61,516 nt of DNA from Lachnospiraceae bacterium (GTDB lineage: Bacteria; Bacillota; Clostridia; Lachnospirales; Lachnospiraceae). Both the position numbers and the translations under genes were made by a program. The notes beneath the pieces are model-generated. The model did not search any database. It was given only the letters and a program-made list of their open reading frames with translations, and was not told where the DNA came from. Positions 16,937 through 25,707 of this stretch are shown piece by piece (positions within the stretch are counted from its first letter, which is position 1; each line of letters begins with the position of its first letter). Location: NCBI GenBank assembly GCA_019423745.1, contig JAHZAV010000014.1:1-61516 (forward strand). Reading direction: 5' to 3'.

Positions 16937-17840
16937 AATGTACCTCCTTGATTTCCCTTAACTTATCTGCCATTTCACTTAACTTTCTAAGCCGGTGATT
17001 CACTCCCGACTTACCTACCGGGGTCTCCAGAAGATCTCCCAGTTCTTTCAATGTTGCTTCTGGATATGCAAGACGTGTAAGGGCAACGTCTTTCAGACCC
17101 AGAGGTAACTTATCGAAACCTACGGTGTCGCGTATATAGGCAATGTCTTCTAGCTGTTTAACCGCCGCAGATACTGTCTTATGAATATTTGCCGTTTCAC
17201 AGTTCACCTTACGGTTGACTGTATTTCTCATATCTTTCAAAATTCTTACATTCTCAAGCTCCATTAAAGCCACATGGGCTTCCATAATATTTAAGGCGTC
17301 TACTATACGCGCGCCTTCTTTCAGATAGATGACAAAGTGCTTTTTTCTCAAAACAATCCTTGCATCCAAATCAAAACTATTCATAATGCGCTGCAGATAT
17401 TCTGCTTTTTCCATCTGATCACATACAATCTCAAAATGGTAGGATTTACCCGGATCACTCATCGATCCTGCTGCCAAAAATGCTCCTCTTATAAAAGCTC
17501 TCTTGCAGCAAACCGCCTGCACCTCTGCCTGCCGGATTGCAGTCAGGGCGTCTCCTTTGACACACAGCATATAACTGCTACTGTCTCTCAATAAATTTCT
17601 TCTCACTAAAATCTGGAGCCCAATTTCTTTTTCTATATTAAATGTTTTTTCCAGTAATGTAAAGCATTTTCTTATGACAGCTATATTTTCTGAATGAAGA
17701 TTAAGCTGCCACTTTCCATCTGCCTCTTCCTGCCATACTCCGTTCATCCCTGCCAAAGCAGCCAATTCTGCTAATTGGCAGTGTCTTGCCCGCGGATAGA
17801 TCCCAGACAATTCTTCCTTTACTTTTCCAGAAAATGACAT
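16929..17840 (-). CDS. whiA: DNA-binding protein WhiA
   Basis: A 303-residue protein with an N-terminal LAGLIDADG-like domain (about residues 1-200, FSGKVKEELSGIYP, AFIRGAFLAAGSMSDP) and a C-terminal helix-turn-helix (YPEATLKELGDLL, PVGKSGVNHRLRKL). WhiA is needed for sporulation in Streptomyces and for normal cell division in Firmicutes. It follows rapZ by a few bases and overlaps crh. I chose the ATG at 17840 (MSFSGK); the ATG two codons before it is an alternative. Confidence 0.93.
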   Translation of the reverse strand: MSFSGKVKEELSGIYPRARHCQLAELAALAGMNGVWQEEADGKWQLNLHSENIAVIRKCFTLLEKTFNIEKEIGLQILVRRNLLRDSSSYMLCVKGDALTAIRQAEVQAVCCKRAFIRGAFLAAGSMSDPGKSYHFEIVCDQMEKAEYLQRIMNSFDLDARIVLRKKHFVIYLKEGARIVDALNIMEAHVALMELENVRILKDMRNTVNRKVNCETANIHKTVSAAVKQLEDIAYIRDTVGFDKLPLGLKDVALTRLAYPEATLKELGDLLETPVGKSGVNHRLRKLSEMADKLREIKEVHYD

Positions 17841-17848
17841 AATCATCC

Positions 17849-18730
17849 CTACTTTGCTTTCGTCACCGCATCCTTTTCGATATCACGGTGCTCTATTTTT
17901 ATACCATAATCTCTTTCTTCTTCTAAGAGCACTTGATAAAGCTTATTGGCAAGGGTTACAGATCTATGTTTTCCTCCTGTACAGCCAACAGCTATGACCA
18001 GCTGTGTCTTACCTTCCTGGACATAATTAGGTATAAGAAATTTTACCATATCTGTCAACTTATCAAGAAAGAATACTGCTTTCTCATTACACATTACATA
18101 GTCCCGGACTTCGGGATCATTCCCGCTTTTCGGGCGAAGCTCATCAATATAATATGGATTGGGAAGAAACCGCACGTCAAAAACCAGATCCGCATCACTG
18201 GGCAGACCATATTTGAACCCAAAGGAAAGAATCGTAATATAAAGATTCTTATATTCTTTGTTTTCAATGAATATTTTATACATTTCCTCCCGCAGCTCTC
18301 TCGTCAAAAGCCGGCTGGTATCAATCAGATAATCTGCTTTTTTCTTGAGAAATGCTAATCTTTTCCTCTCCTCCATAATTCCCTGATCTACCCTGCCGCT
18401 TCCCGCAAGCGGATGGCTTCGTCTGGTCTCTTTGTATCGCTTAATCAACGTTTCATCGGAAGCCTCCAGAAAAAGAATTTCATATGTGATTTTCATCCCA
18501 TCAAGCTGCTCCAATGATTTCTGCAGTTTTTCAAAACTCTGTCCGCTTCGGATATCCAATCCCAGCGCAAGTTTACTGATAGATGAGCCAGGCATCAGAA
18601 GCAATTCTCCCAATTTGGGCACAAGTTCCACCGGAAGATTATCGACACAATAATACCCGGCATCCTCCAAAATTTTTAAAGCCGTACTCTTTCCTGCTCC
18701 TGACATACCTGTCACAATAATAAATCTCAT
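17849..18730 (-). CDS. rapZ: RNase adapter RapZ / nucleotide-binding YvcJ family
   Basis: A 293-residue P-loop protein. Walker A is near the start (GMSGAGKSTALK), followed by GYYCVDNLPVELV. The C-terminal domain has VFDVRFLPNPYY and GCTGGKHRSVTLA. In E. coli RapZ guides RNase E to GlmZ; in Firmicutes YvcJ binds and hydrolyses nucleotides with a less clear role. It lies directly downstream of murB and upstream of whiA. The usual yvcK gene between rapZ and whiA is missing here. Confidence 0.93.
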   Translation of the reverse strand: MRFIIVTGMSGAGKSTALKILEDAGYYCVDNLPVELVPKLGELLLMPGSSISKLALGLDIRSGQSFEKLQKSLEQLDGMKITYEILFLEASDETLIKRYKETRRSHPLAGSGRVDQGIMEERKRLAFLKKKADYLIDTSRLLTRELREEMYKIFIENKEYKNLYITILSFGFKYGLPSDADLVFDVRFLPNPYYIDELRPKSGNDPEVRDYVMCNEKAVFFLDKLTDMVKFLIPNYVQEGKTQLVIAVGCTGGKHRSVTLANKLYQVLLEEERDYGIKIEHRDIEKDAVTKAK

Positions 18731-18732
18731 AG

Positions 18733-19644
18733 TTAAAATTCTCCCAGCCTTTTCACCTCAGGCTCTAATGTAACTCCTGCATATTCTTTTACGCTTTGTG
18801 AAATGTATTTAATCAATGAATCTACATCCGCCGCCGTTGCTCCTCCTGCATTAATAACAAATCCACAATGCTTTTCAGAAACCATAGCTCCTCCGATTCT
18901 GTATCCGCGAAGTCCCGCATCCTGAATCAATTTTCCGGCAAAATACCCTTCCGGTCTTTTAAAAGTACTTCCGGCACTTGGATATTCCAGCGGCTGCTTG
19001 CTGATTCTTTTCTCCTTCAGTTCTTCCATCCTTGCTTGTATTTTATTTTTTTCTCCCTTTTCCAGCTTAATGACTGCCTCTAAAACAGTATCTCCATTTT
19101 TAGCCGCTGCACTGGTTCGATACCCCATATCCAGATTTTCTTTTGAAATCACTCGGATTTCTCCCTCTTTTGTCAGGACTGTTACTTCTTCCAGTACATC
19201 TTTCATTTCACCGCCGTATGCACCTGCATTCATTATGCAGGCTCCCCCTAATGTCCCCGGAATCCCAGCTGCAAATTCAAAACCAGTCAATTCTTCTCTC
19301 AAAGCTGCTGCCGCGATTTTTGCCAGAGATGCTCCTGCCTGTGCATGTATGTTCTCCCCATCTGCACGAATCTCTGCCATCCGAGTATAAAGCTGGATTA
19401 CGACCCCTCTGTACCCCTTGTCAGATACAAGAAGATTACTTCCATTCCCTATAATATAGTATGGCATGTTTTCTTCTTTACATATCTCTATAATTCTACG
19501 CACCTGTTCTTTATCGTCCGGGACAAGAAAATAATCTGCCGGGCCGCCAATACGGAATGTAGTATGCCGGGCCATCAGTTCATTTTGAAGAATTTGTTCT
19601 TCTCTTAATATATGTTCAAGTCGGGAAATAAACTCCTGATTCAT
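18733..19644 (-). CDS. murB: UDP-N-acetylenolpyruvoylglucosamine reductase
   Basis: MurB is the FAD/NADPH enzyme that makes UDP-MurNAc for peptidoglycan synthesis in the cytosol. Seen in 303 residues: TTFRIGGPADYFLVP, IGNGSNLLVSDKG, AGIPGTLGGACIMNAGAYG, the substrate-binding SAGSTFKRPEG and SEKHCGFVIN. It is a type IIb-like short MurB. It heads the murB-rapZ-whiA-crh run. The ATG at 19644 is preceded by AAAGAAAGG at a long distance; a start at 19680 is possible. Confidence 0.93.
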   Translation of the reverse strand: MNQEFISRLEHILREEQILQNELMARHTTFRIGGPADYFLVPDDKEQVRRIIEICKEENMPYYIIGNGSNLLVSDKGYRGVVIQLYTRMAEIRADGENIHAQAGASLAKIAAAALREELTGFEFAAGIPGTLGGACIMNAGAYGGEMKDVLEEVTVLTKEGEIRVISKENLDMGYRTSAAAKNGDTVLEAVIKLEKGEKNKIQARMEELKEKRISKQPLEYPSAGSTFKRPEGYFAGKLIQDAGLRGYRIGGAMVSEKHCGFVINAGGATAADVDSLIKYISQSVKEYAGVTLEPEVKRLGEF

Positions 19645-19714
19645 GATAATATAGCCTTTCTTTCTTTTTTCATTGTCCATCATACACTAAAAGCCCTGCG
19701 AATTCAACGTGGAC

Positions 19715-19757
19715 TTGCAAAATTACATAAAATACGGTATAGTAATTCCGTATTATA
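19715..19757. promoter_or_regulatory. Divergent promoter region with palindrome (murB / CorC-like gene)
   Basis: Plus strand: TTGCAA (19715-19720), 17 bases, TATAGT (19738-19743). Minus strand: a TATAAT at 19757-19752 without a good -35. A perfect 7-base inverted repeat (19731-19737 with 19748-19754) straddles both -10 boxes and may be an operator or simply a by-product of facing promoters. Confidence 0.5.
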
Positions 19758-19809
19758 CTTTACAGGCAGAAGCCTGAATTTTTATGAAAAAGAGGAGTGA
19801 AAAAACTTC

Positions 19810-21087
19810 ATGGATCCTAGTGACGCCATACAGATTATTATTTTGATTATTCTACTAATGTTTTCTGCATTTTTTTCATCCGCAGAAACAGCTCTTACAA
19901 CAGTCAATAAAATTCGTATCCGCGGCCTTGCCGACGAAGGAAACAAACGTGCAAAGGCTATTCTGGATGTAACCGAAGATTCCAGCAAGTTATTAAGCGC
20001 CATATTGATCGGAAATAATGTGGTAAATACTGCTGCCGCTTCATTGACAACAACTATTGCCTATCATTTCGGCGGTTCAGCTGTTGCTTTTGCCAGCGGG
20101 CTTATTACTCTTTTGATTCTTCTTTTTGGAGAAATCACCCCAAAAACCACTGCCGCCATTCATGCGGAAGGGGTTTCTATGATTTATGCCCCGATCATCC
20201 GAATTTTTATAAAATTGATGACTCCTGTCATTTTTATTGTAAACGGTCTTTCTCGCGGTATCCTTTTTATTTTGAGAATTAACCCGGAAAACACAAAAAA
20301 AGCGATGACAGAAAGCGATCTTCGTACAATTGTAGATGTCAGCCACGAAGATGGGGTCATTGAATCTGAAGAAAAAGAATTGATTTATAATGTTTTTGAT
20401 TTCAATGATGCCAAAGCAAAAGACGTCATGGTTCCTCGTGTTCACGTAACATTCGCTGACGTAACAAGCACGTATGAAGAGCTAATTGAAATTTTTCGCG
20501 AAGATAAGTTTACCCGCCTTCCAATTTATGAAGAGACAACGGATCATGTAATTGGAACAATTAATATGAAAGATCTTCTTTTATTTGACAGCAAGAAAGA
20601 ATTTCATGTGCGTGATATTTTAAGAGAAGCGTACTTTACGTATGAATACAAAAACATCTCCGAACTTCTTGTTGAAATGAAAGATTCTTCTTTCAATATT
20701 GCCATAGTCTTAGATGAATATGGCGAAACAGCCGGCCTTATCACTTTAGAAGACATTTTGGAAGAACTGGTAGGAGAAATCCGGGATGAATATGATGAAA
20801 ACGAAGAAGATCTTGTACGCCAGGTAGGAGACAATGAATATCTTGTAGAAGGTTCTCTCAACCTGGAAGATCTCAATGATGAACTGGATCTTAATCTTTC
20901 ATCCGACGATTATGACTCTCTTGGCGGTCTCATCATCGAACATCTGGATCGCCTCCCACAGACAGGAGACGAAATCACCACCAGCGATGGAATTCGTCTT
21001 GTTGTGGAAAAGCTTGATAAAAACCGTATCGAACTGGTACATATGTATCTGCCAGAAAAAACGGAAAACGATTCAGAGAAAATTTAA
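19810..21087 (+). CDS. CNNM/CBS-domain membrane protein (hemolysin/CorC family)
   Basis: A 425-residue protein. An N-terminal CNNM domain with three to four membrane segments (residues ~1-185; SAFFSSAETALTTV, LLFGEITPKTTAAI) is followed by a CBS pair (residues ~200-330; KDVMVPRVHV, VIGTINMKDLL, LDEYGETAGLITLEDILEELVGEI) and a C-terminal CorC_HlyC domain. Relatives take part in Mg2+ or other divalent cation export or homeostasis; the name hemolysin is historical. The gene is monocistronic, with a GAGGAG site and a strong terminator. Confidence 0.9.
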   Translation: MDPSDAIQIIILIILLMFSAFFSSAETALTTVNKIRIRGLADEGNKRAKAILDVTEDSSKLLSAILIGNNVVNTAAASLTTTIAYHFGGSAVAFASGLITLLILLFGEITPKTTAAIHAEGVSMIYAPIIRIFIKLMTPVIFIVNGLSRGILFILRINPENTKKAMTESDLRTIVDVSHEDGVIESEEKELIYNVFDFNDAKAKDVMVPRVHVTFADVTSTYEELIEIFREDKFTRLPIYEETTDHVIGTINMKDLLLFDSKKEFHVRDILREAYFTYEYKNISELLVEMKDSSFNIAIVLDEYGETAGLITLEDILEELVGEIRDEYDENEEDLVRQVGDNEYLVEGSLNLEDLNDELDLNLSSDDYDSLGGLIIEHLDRLPQTGDEITTSDGIRLVVEKLDKNRIELVHMYLPEKTENDSEKI

Positions 21088-21114
21088 TAAATAGCTGATT
21101 TTATCATGACAAAA

Positions 21115-21158
21115 AGGCTGTCACATCTATGATTTAAAAACCATAGATGTGACAGCCT
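21115..21158. terminator. Strong bidirectional terminator
   Basis: A 17-bp stem (21115-21131 with 21142-21158) flanked by A5 on one side and TCTTTC on the other, between convergent genes. Confidence 0.85.
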
Positions 21159-21187
21159 CTTTCGTAATAGAAATACTGTCCGTTTTC

Positions 21188-21889
21188 TTATTCCTCTTTC
21201 CACTCTTCGCCCGCCAGTTTAAGGATATCTTCAATTTCCTCTTCTGATATCCCCATCTTCTCTGCTACTTCCTCCACATCCACTTTACGTCCCAGACCGT
21301 CGCTCATCTCTTTAATGGTAGCCTCTAAATCCGATACCCTTTCTACCATCTTACGATCCCGTGTTTTCATCTCCAACTGTGATTCTAAAAGAGCACGCAT
21401 TCCAGCTCTTACTTCTTCCAAAATTTCTTCCTGCACTTCTTCTCCTGGTGCATACCGGGCAAGAGCACTGACAAGACTCACATTTCCCTCTTGTATCACA
21501 TCTCCTAAAAATACGCCCTCTCTCGGAATCCTTAACGCCTCTTCTGTGACCAACGGCATATAGAAAGCCATACGGCTTTCCTCTGCCGTATGAGATATCA
21601 TCTCACCAATTTCCCGAAGATAACTTTCCAGATAATCTTGCTCTTCCTTAGTCAGTTCCTGTCGGTCTTCTTCGCCTGCTGTACGAATTACCCCCACTTT
21701 TTTTTCGTATCCTGACACGGCTACCTTCTGTGATAGTAAGTAATCACACACCAGATCTATCTGTTCTGATGAAAGGTTTTCCTCTGCAAAGAATTTTTCT
21801 ATTTCTTCTATATTAAGATGCATCTGTTTTTCTTCTGCCAGCTGCAAAATTCCACTTAATTTTTCCTGAAACTTCAATTTATCTGCCAT
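21188..21889 (-). CDS. Degenerate sigma-70-like protein, function unknown
   Basis: A 233-residue acidic protein. Residues ~10-60 resemble sigma region 1.1 (NIEEIEKFFAEENLSSEQID). Residues 81-95 resemble the helix before region 2. DVIQEGNVSLVSALARY (131-147) mirrors the LIQEGNxGLxxAVxKF segment of region 2. GRKVDVEEVAEKMGISEEEI (201-220) mirrors region 3. No region 2.4 promoter-reading helix and no region 4 HTH are visible. It may bind RNA polymerase core or act as a decoy or anti-sigma-like factor (inference). Two ATG codons are adjacent; the second is better spaced from GGAGGAG. Confidence 0.6.
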   Translation of the reverse strand: MADKLKFQEKLSGILQLAEEKQMHLNIEEIEKFFAEENLSSEQIDLVCDYLLSQKVAVSGYEKKVGVIRTAGEEDRQELTKEEQDYLESYLREIGEMISHTAEESRMAFYMPLVTEEALRIPREGVFLGDVIQEGNVSLVSALARYAPGEEVQEEILEEVRAGMRALLESQLEMKTRDRKMVERVSDLEATIKEMSDGLGRKVDVEEVAEKMGISEEEIEDILKLAGEEWKEE

Positions 21890-21997
21890 CATATCTCCTC
21901 CGGATCATACCTAAAGTCTGCCGATATTATAGCAGAATTTTGCATAAATTACCAGAGTTGACCATTCTCATCTGCTCACCAGAACACGGTGAAGAAA

Positions 21998-22807
21998 TCA
22001 GGACACAATTACCGTAGAATATCCTGCCCGTTTCAGACGCTGTTCCATAGCCACTGCTTCCTCCAACGTATCATAACCGCCTACCTGAACCCTTAAATAA
22101 CCATCTGAATCTTCAATATAAGCAGGAAAATCTTGTTCTAAAAGTTCTCCCCGCAGTCGTTCAGCATATGTGCGGTTTCGAAAAGCCCCCACCTGAACAC
22201 GGTAATCCTGGACCACTGCATTTTCAAATTCATTATTTTCATATTGGTCTTCTGTACTTCCATCGATGAAACCATTTCTTTGCAACGTATCCAGAATGCC
22301 TTCCGCAATAGCAAGTGCAATATCATCAAAGTTCTGGTCAAAAAGCATATTATCTGTATCCGAATTGATAAACCCTGCTTCTACAAGCACTGCCGGCATC
22401 TTTGTTCTTTTAAGTACAACCAGATTTGGACGTGCTTTTACACCCAGATTTACAAATCCCACCGTAGCAAGCTCTTCATCAATTGCTTCCGCAATCTGGT
22501 ACTTTAATCCCGACAGATCGTACACCAATGACTCTACACCTGACACCTCATTGTCCCTGGGATATGAATTTCGATGAATTGATATAAAGAGATCCGCACC
22601 TGCCTGATTGGCCTCCATTGCCTTTTCGTAAGGCGTCTCATAAACATCTGTCGTACGTGTATACTCTACATCAATACCTCTGTTCTGCAAAATTTCTCCC
22701 ACAGCAAGAGCCAGACGCAGTGTATCATCCTTTTCCTGACGGCCGTTGTACACTGCTCCCGGATCTCGTCCTCCATGTCCTGCATCCAGCATGATTGAAT
22801 ATGCCAT
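21998..22807 (-). CDS. N-acetylmuramoyl-L-alanine amidase with SPOR domain, no signal peptide
   Basis: An Amidase_3 catalytic domain (residues ~1-175) cuts the amide between MurNAc and L-Ala in peptidoglycan. Zinc-site motifs are present: LDAGHGGRDPG, a Glu near residue 25, SIHRNSYP, and the catalytic VLVEAGFINS. A SPOR domain (residues ~200-268, DYRVQVGAFRNRTYAERL) binds denuded glycan. The protein starts directly with the catalytic domain and has no signal peptide or membrane segment. That is like the mother-cell lysis amidase CwlC of Bacillus. It has its own ribosome binding site and lies beside the MoxR gene. Confidence 0.88.
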   Translation of the reverse strand: MAYSIMLDAGHGGRDPGAVYNGRQEKDDTLRLALAVGEILQNRGIDVEYTRTTDVYETPYEKAMEANQAGADLFISIHRNSYPRDNEVSGVESLVYDLSGLKYQIAEAIDEELATVGFVNLGVKARPNLVVLKRTKMPAVLVEAGFINSDTDNMLFDQNFDDIALAIAEGILDTLQRNGFIDGSTEDQYENNEFENAVVQDYRVQVGAFRNRTYAERLRGELLEQDFPAYIEDSDGYLRVQVGGYDTLEEAVAMEQRLKRAGYSTVIVS

Positions 22808-22876
22808 AAAACTCCTCCTAATTGCACAATCTTTCTACTCCAGCATATGCAGAAACGAAGGGGGTTGTTACAAACA

Positions 22877-24367
22877 CTAATCCATTTCCGTTAATTCTTC
22901 TAAAATCTTCTCTCTCCGTTCATCAAAAAGAAGTCCCTTGTTATATTTAAAATACTTGTCACAGTCATTTTCTTTTAAATACTGGATACTATAATAGTTT
23001 GTATTCAGCTCTGTTACAAAGCAGACCATTTCCTGGCTGTCCCCAAATGCGTCCTCCATAAAATCAAAGGCATGGTCCAGGGCTTCTCCTGTCTTATCGA
23101 CAATCTTCTGCCTCTTATCAGATTCTTTGGCAAATTCTTCCCGGATTCTCTCAAAAGCTGCCTCCTTGCTTTCTGACTTTTCCAGATGTTCTTCCTTCAG
23201 AATCAAAAGATATTTCTCCAGCACATCCACCACTTTACGGAGCATACGATCCGCTTCCTTTGTCAATTGTCCGGCCCTGCAAAGATTCTCATACTCTTCT
23301 TCCGCCGCCTTTTTTATATCAGGAAGATTCCCCTGCTCCTTATACTTCTTAAGCCATCCAAACAGTCTGGTTACATACTGGTCTGAAAGATAACTGTCCC
23401 GAAACAGCTCTCCAAGCTTTCCTATTAGCATTCCTACCACACTCAAACGCTCATCAAAAGAAGCAAATTTTAATTTATCCAATGTGGCTTTTCCATACTG
23501 TCCTTCCAGAATTTTTTCCAATCCATAGTCCTTTTTATACTTATGAAAAAGTTCCAGATAATTAGCAAAATCTTTTGCGATCTTCCAGTGCTGCAAATAC
23601 TGATGCACTACTTCCCTGTCCACCTTCTTGCCGATTGCTTCATAAACCTTTAAAAGTTCAGAGAGGTCCTCCCAGCCACGGGCCGTCACGAAAGTCCTCC
23701 CATCTACAGTTGTTTCCATCCGATAGAAACAGTCTTTCCGTATTTCCAGATAAGATAAAATCGCCGGATGAATGTTGGCACGGTAAGCGTATTCCCGCCA
23801 GACTTCATAGTTTTCTTCCACATCAATCCGGCGGATCCGATCCAACGTCACCACATCAAATTCCCGTACTGATTTATTGTATTCCGGTGGATTTCCTGCA
23901 GCTACGATAATCCAGCCTTCCGGAACCTTCTGATTGCCAAATGTCTTGCACTGCAGAAATTGAAGCATTGTCGGCGCCAAGGTTTCTGAAACGCAATTGA
24001 TCTCATCAATAAAGAGAATTCCTTCTTTTAACCCGGTGGATTCCATTTTCTCATAGACAGAAGCAATAATCTCACTCATTGTATATTCTGTAACGGAATA
24101 AGTCTGACCTCCATATGTTTTCTCTTTTATAAAAGGAAGACCTACCGCACTTTGTCTCGTATGGTGAGTGATCGTATAGGATACAAGGGCAATCCCGCAC
24201 TCTCTTGCCACCTGCTCCATAATCTGTGTCTTTCCGATTCCCGGAGGCCCCATCAGAAGAATGGGACGCTGCCTGATAGAAGGTATCATATATTCTCCAT
24301 AGGAATCCTTCTTCAGATAAGCCATTACGGAATCCTGAATTTCTTTTTTTGCTCGTTTTATATCCAT
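22877..24367 (-). CDS. MoxR-type AAA+ ATPase
   Basis: A 496-residue AAA+ protein. Walker A is GPPGIGKTQ (about residues 38-46), Walker B is ILFIDEINCVS, and sensor-1 is IIVAAGNPPEYN. The C-terminal ~230 residues are charged and helical. MoxR ATPases work with VWA-domain partners to load metals or remodel proteins, and the partner gene lies directly upstream with a 10-base overlap. An AAGGAG site for this gene is located inside the upstream frame. The client is unknown. Confidence 0.88.
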   Translation of the reverse strand: MDIKRAKKEIQDSVMAYLKKDSYGEYMIPSIRQRPILLMGPPGIGKTQIMEQVARECGIALVSYTITHHTRQSAVGLPFIKEKTYGGQTYSVTEYTMSEIIASVYEKMESTGLKEGILFIDEINCVSETLAPTMLQFLQCKTFGNQKVPEGWIIVAAGNPPEYNKSVREFDVVTLDRIRRIDVEENYEVWREYAYRANIHPAILSYLEIRKDCFYRMETTVDGRTFVTARGWEDLSELLKVYEAIGKKVDREVVHQYLQHWKIAKDFANYLELFHKYKKDYGLEKILEGQYGKATLDKLKFASFDERLSVVGMLIGKLGELFRDSYLSDQYVTRLFGWLKKYKEQGNLPDIKKAAEEEYENLCRAGQLTKEADRMLRKVVDVLEKYLLILKEEHLEKSESKEAAFERIREEFAKESDKRQKIVDKTGEALDHAFDFMEDAFGDSQEMVCFVTELNTNYYSIQYLKENDCDKYFKYNKGLLFDERREKILEELTEMD

Positions 24368-25707
24368 TGTGTATCTCCTTTTCTCTCCCCGGGATTCCCG
24401 GGCATCTTCCTGACATCTTCCTCATCCAGTATTAATTTCATAGCCCAGGAGGGGACATCCACATCCTCATAATCTTCTTTCATAAAGACAAATGCTGTTT
24501 CGTAAGGTGGCATTTTCTTCGGGTAGATTCCCTGTCCGTCTGTAAAATAAATCAGCCCCCGAAGCTGTGAAAACTCGTTTTGCCCCAAAAGCTTTTCTAC
24601 ATAAGCAAAAGCAGGCCTGAAATCTGTCCCGCCTTCTCCTTTTAGCTCCAGATCCTCCATATATTTTTTCAGTTCCTCCCCATCCGTGATCTTTTGATCC
24701 GACTGTATGGTCTCGTCACACTGAATAATATGGATATTCACTTTCCGGAAAAAACTATTCTGCTCACTTAACACAGTATAAGTCTCTTCCAGAAATTTTC
24801 GCACCAGCTCTCCGGAACAGGACATAGATGTGTCTATCACAATTACAAAATCTTCGATTTTCTTTGTCTCTTTCCACTCCTGCGGCTCAATTAAAGGCAT
24901 ATTGCCATAAAGCCTAAGGCCATAACTGTAAAACGAATAATCAAAGGAATCTTCATCTACTGCCATTTCTTCTCTTAAAACTGCAAATTTTCTCAAGAAA
25001 TCTCCATATTGAAACCGCTCTTTATTCTCTACTTTCACATGTTCTAACAAATTTCCAGAAGAAGAGGTAGCTTCTTTTGAGAACGTTTCCATATCCGTCT
25101 CCATTTCCTCTGTCTTGTTCTGCCACTGGTTCTCAATCTCTTGACGACGTTCCTCTTCCTTATCATCTGGCCAGTATATGTGACTGTCTGCATAAAAATC
25201 CTCCGCCAGCTCCTGAAGCTTTCTCTCATTCAGTTTCTGGCTTTCCAAATAACCGTATACTTTTTCCGGAGTCAACACTTTCATTTCCTGATACAGTTTC
25301 CGATACGTTTCTCTACGCAAAAAAGAACGAGACCTTAAAACCGGTCGATGCTGCATGGTATCAATCATGGATTCTGCCACAATATCGCAGGCAATGTTCC
25401 AAAGTTCTTTGTCCCTTCCATTTCGCCTGGTCAAATGATGAAACAGACAATGAAGCACCATGTGAAGATAAAGCCGGTTCACTAAAACCTGATCTTGACT
25501 GTACAATTTTCCTAAACTTTCAGGATGGTAAAAAATTGAAAAACCATCCGTACCGGCCGGATCTGTTACCGTATCTGCCGAAAAAACAAAGCTGCTTAGA
25601 GCCACATCAAGAAATCGCATTTTAAGATAAAGCGTATTTCTTGCAAGAACCAAAATTTCTCTTCCAATTTCCTGTCTTTTTTCTACATTTGTTCTTTCCT
25701 CTGTCAT
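24358..25707 (-). CDS. VWA domain protein with DUF2201-type N-terminus
   Basis: A 449-residue protein. The N-terminal half (residues ~1-230) resembles the putative metallopeptidase-like DUF2201 domain, with LYLHMVLHCLFHHL and ACDIVAESMID. The C-terminal half is a von Willebrand A domain with a MIDAS motif: DTSMSCSG as the DxSxS motif, then GGTDFRPAF and YFTDGQG. It is the adaptor partner of the MoxR ATPase. Its ATG overlaps the stop of the upstream LRR gene by 4 bases. HxxxHxxxHH could bind metal, but activity is unproven. Confidence 0.87.
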   Translation of the reverse strand: MTEERTNVEKRQEIGREILVLARNTLYLKMRFLDVALSSFVFSADTVTDPAGTDGFSIFYHPESLGKLYSQDQVLVNRLYLHMVLHCLFHHLTRRNGRDKELWNIACDIVAESMIDTMQHRPVLRSRSFLRRETYRKLYQEMKVLTPEKVYGYLESQKLNERKLQELAEDFYADSHIYWPDDKEEERRQEIENQWQNKTEEMETDMETFSKEATSSSGNLLEHVKVENKERFQYGDFLRKFAVLREEMAVDEDSFDYSFYSYGLRLYGNMPLIEPQEWKETKKIEDFVIVIDTSMSCSGELVRKFLEETYTVLSEQNSFFRKVNIHIIQCDETIQSDQKITDGEELKKYMEDLELKGEGGTDFRPAFAYVEKLLGQNEFSQLRGLIYFTDGQGIYPKKMPPYETAFVFMKEDYEDVDVPSWAMKLILDEEDVRKMPGNPGERKGDTQWI

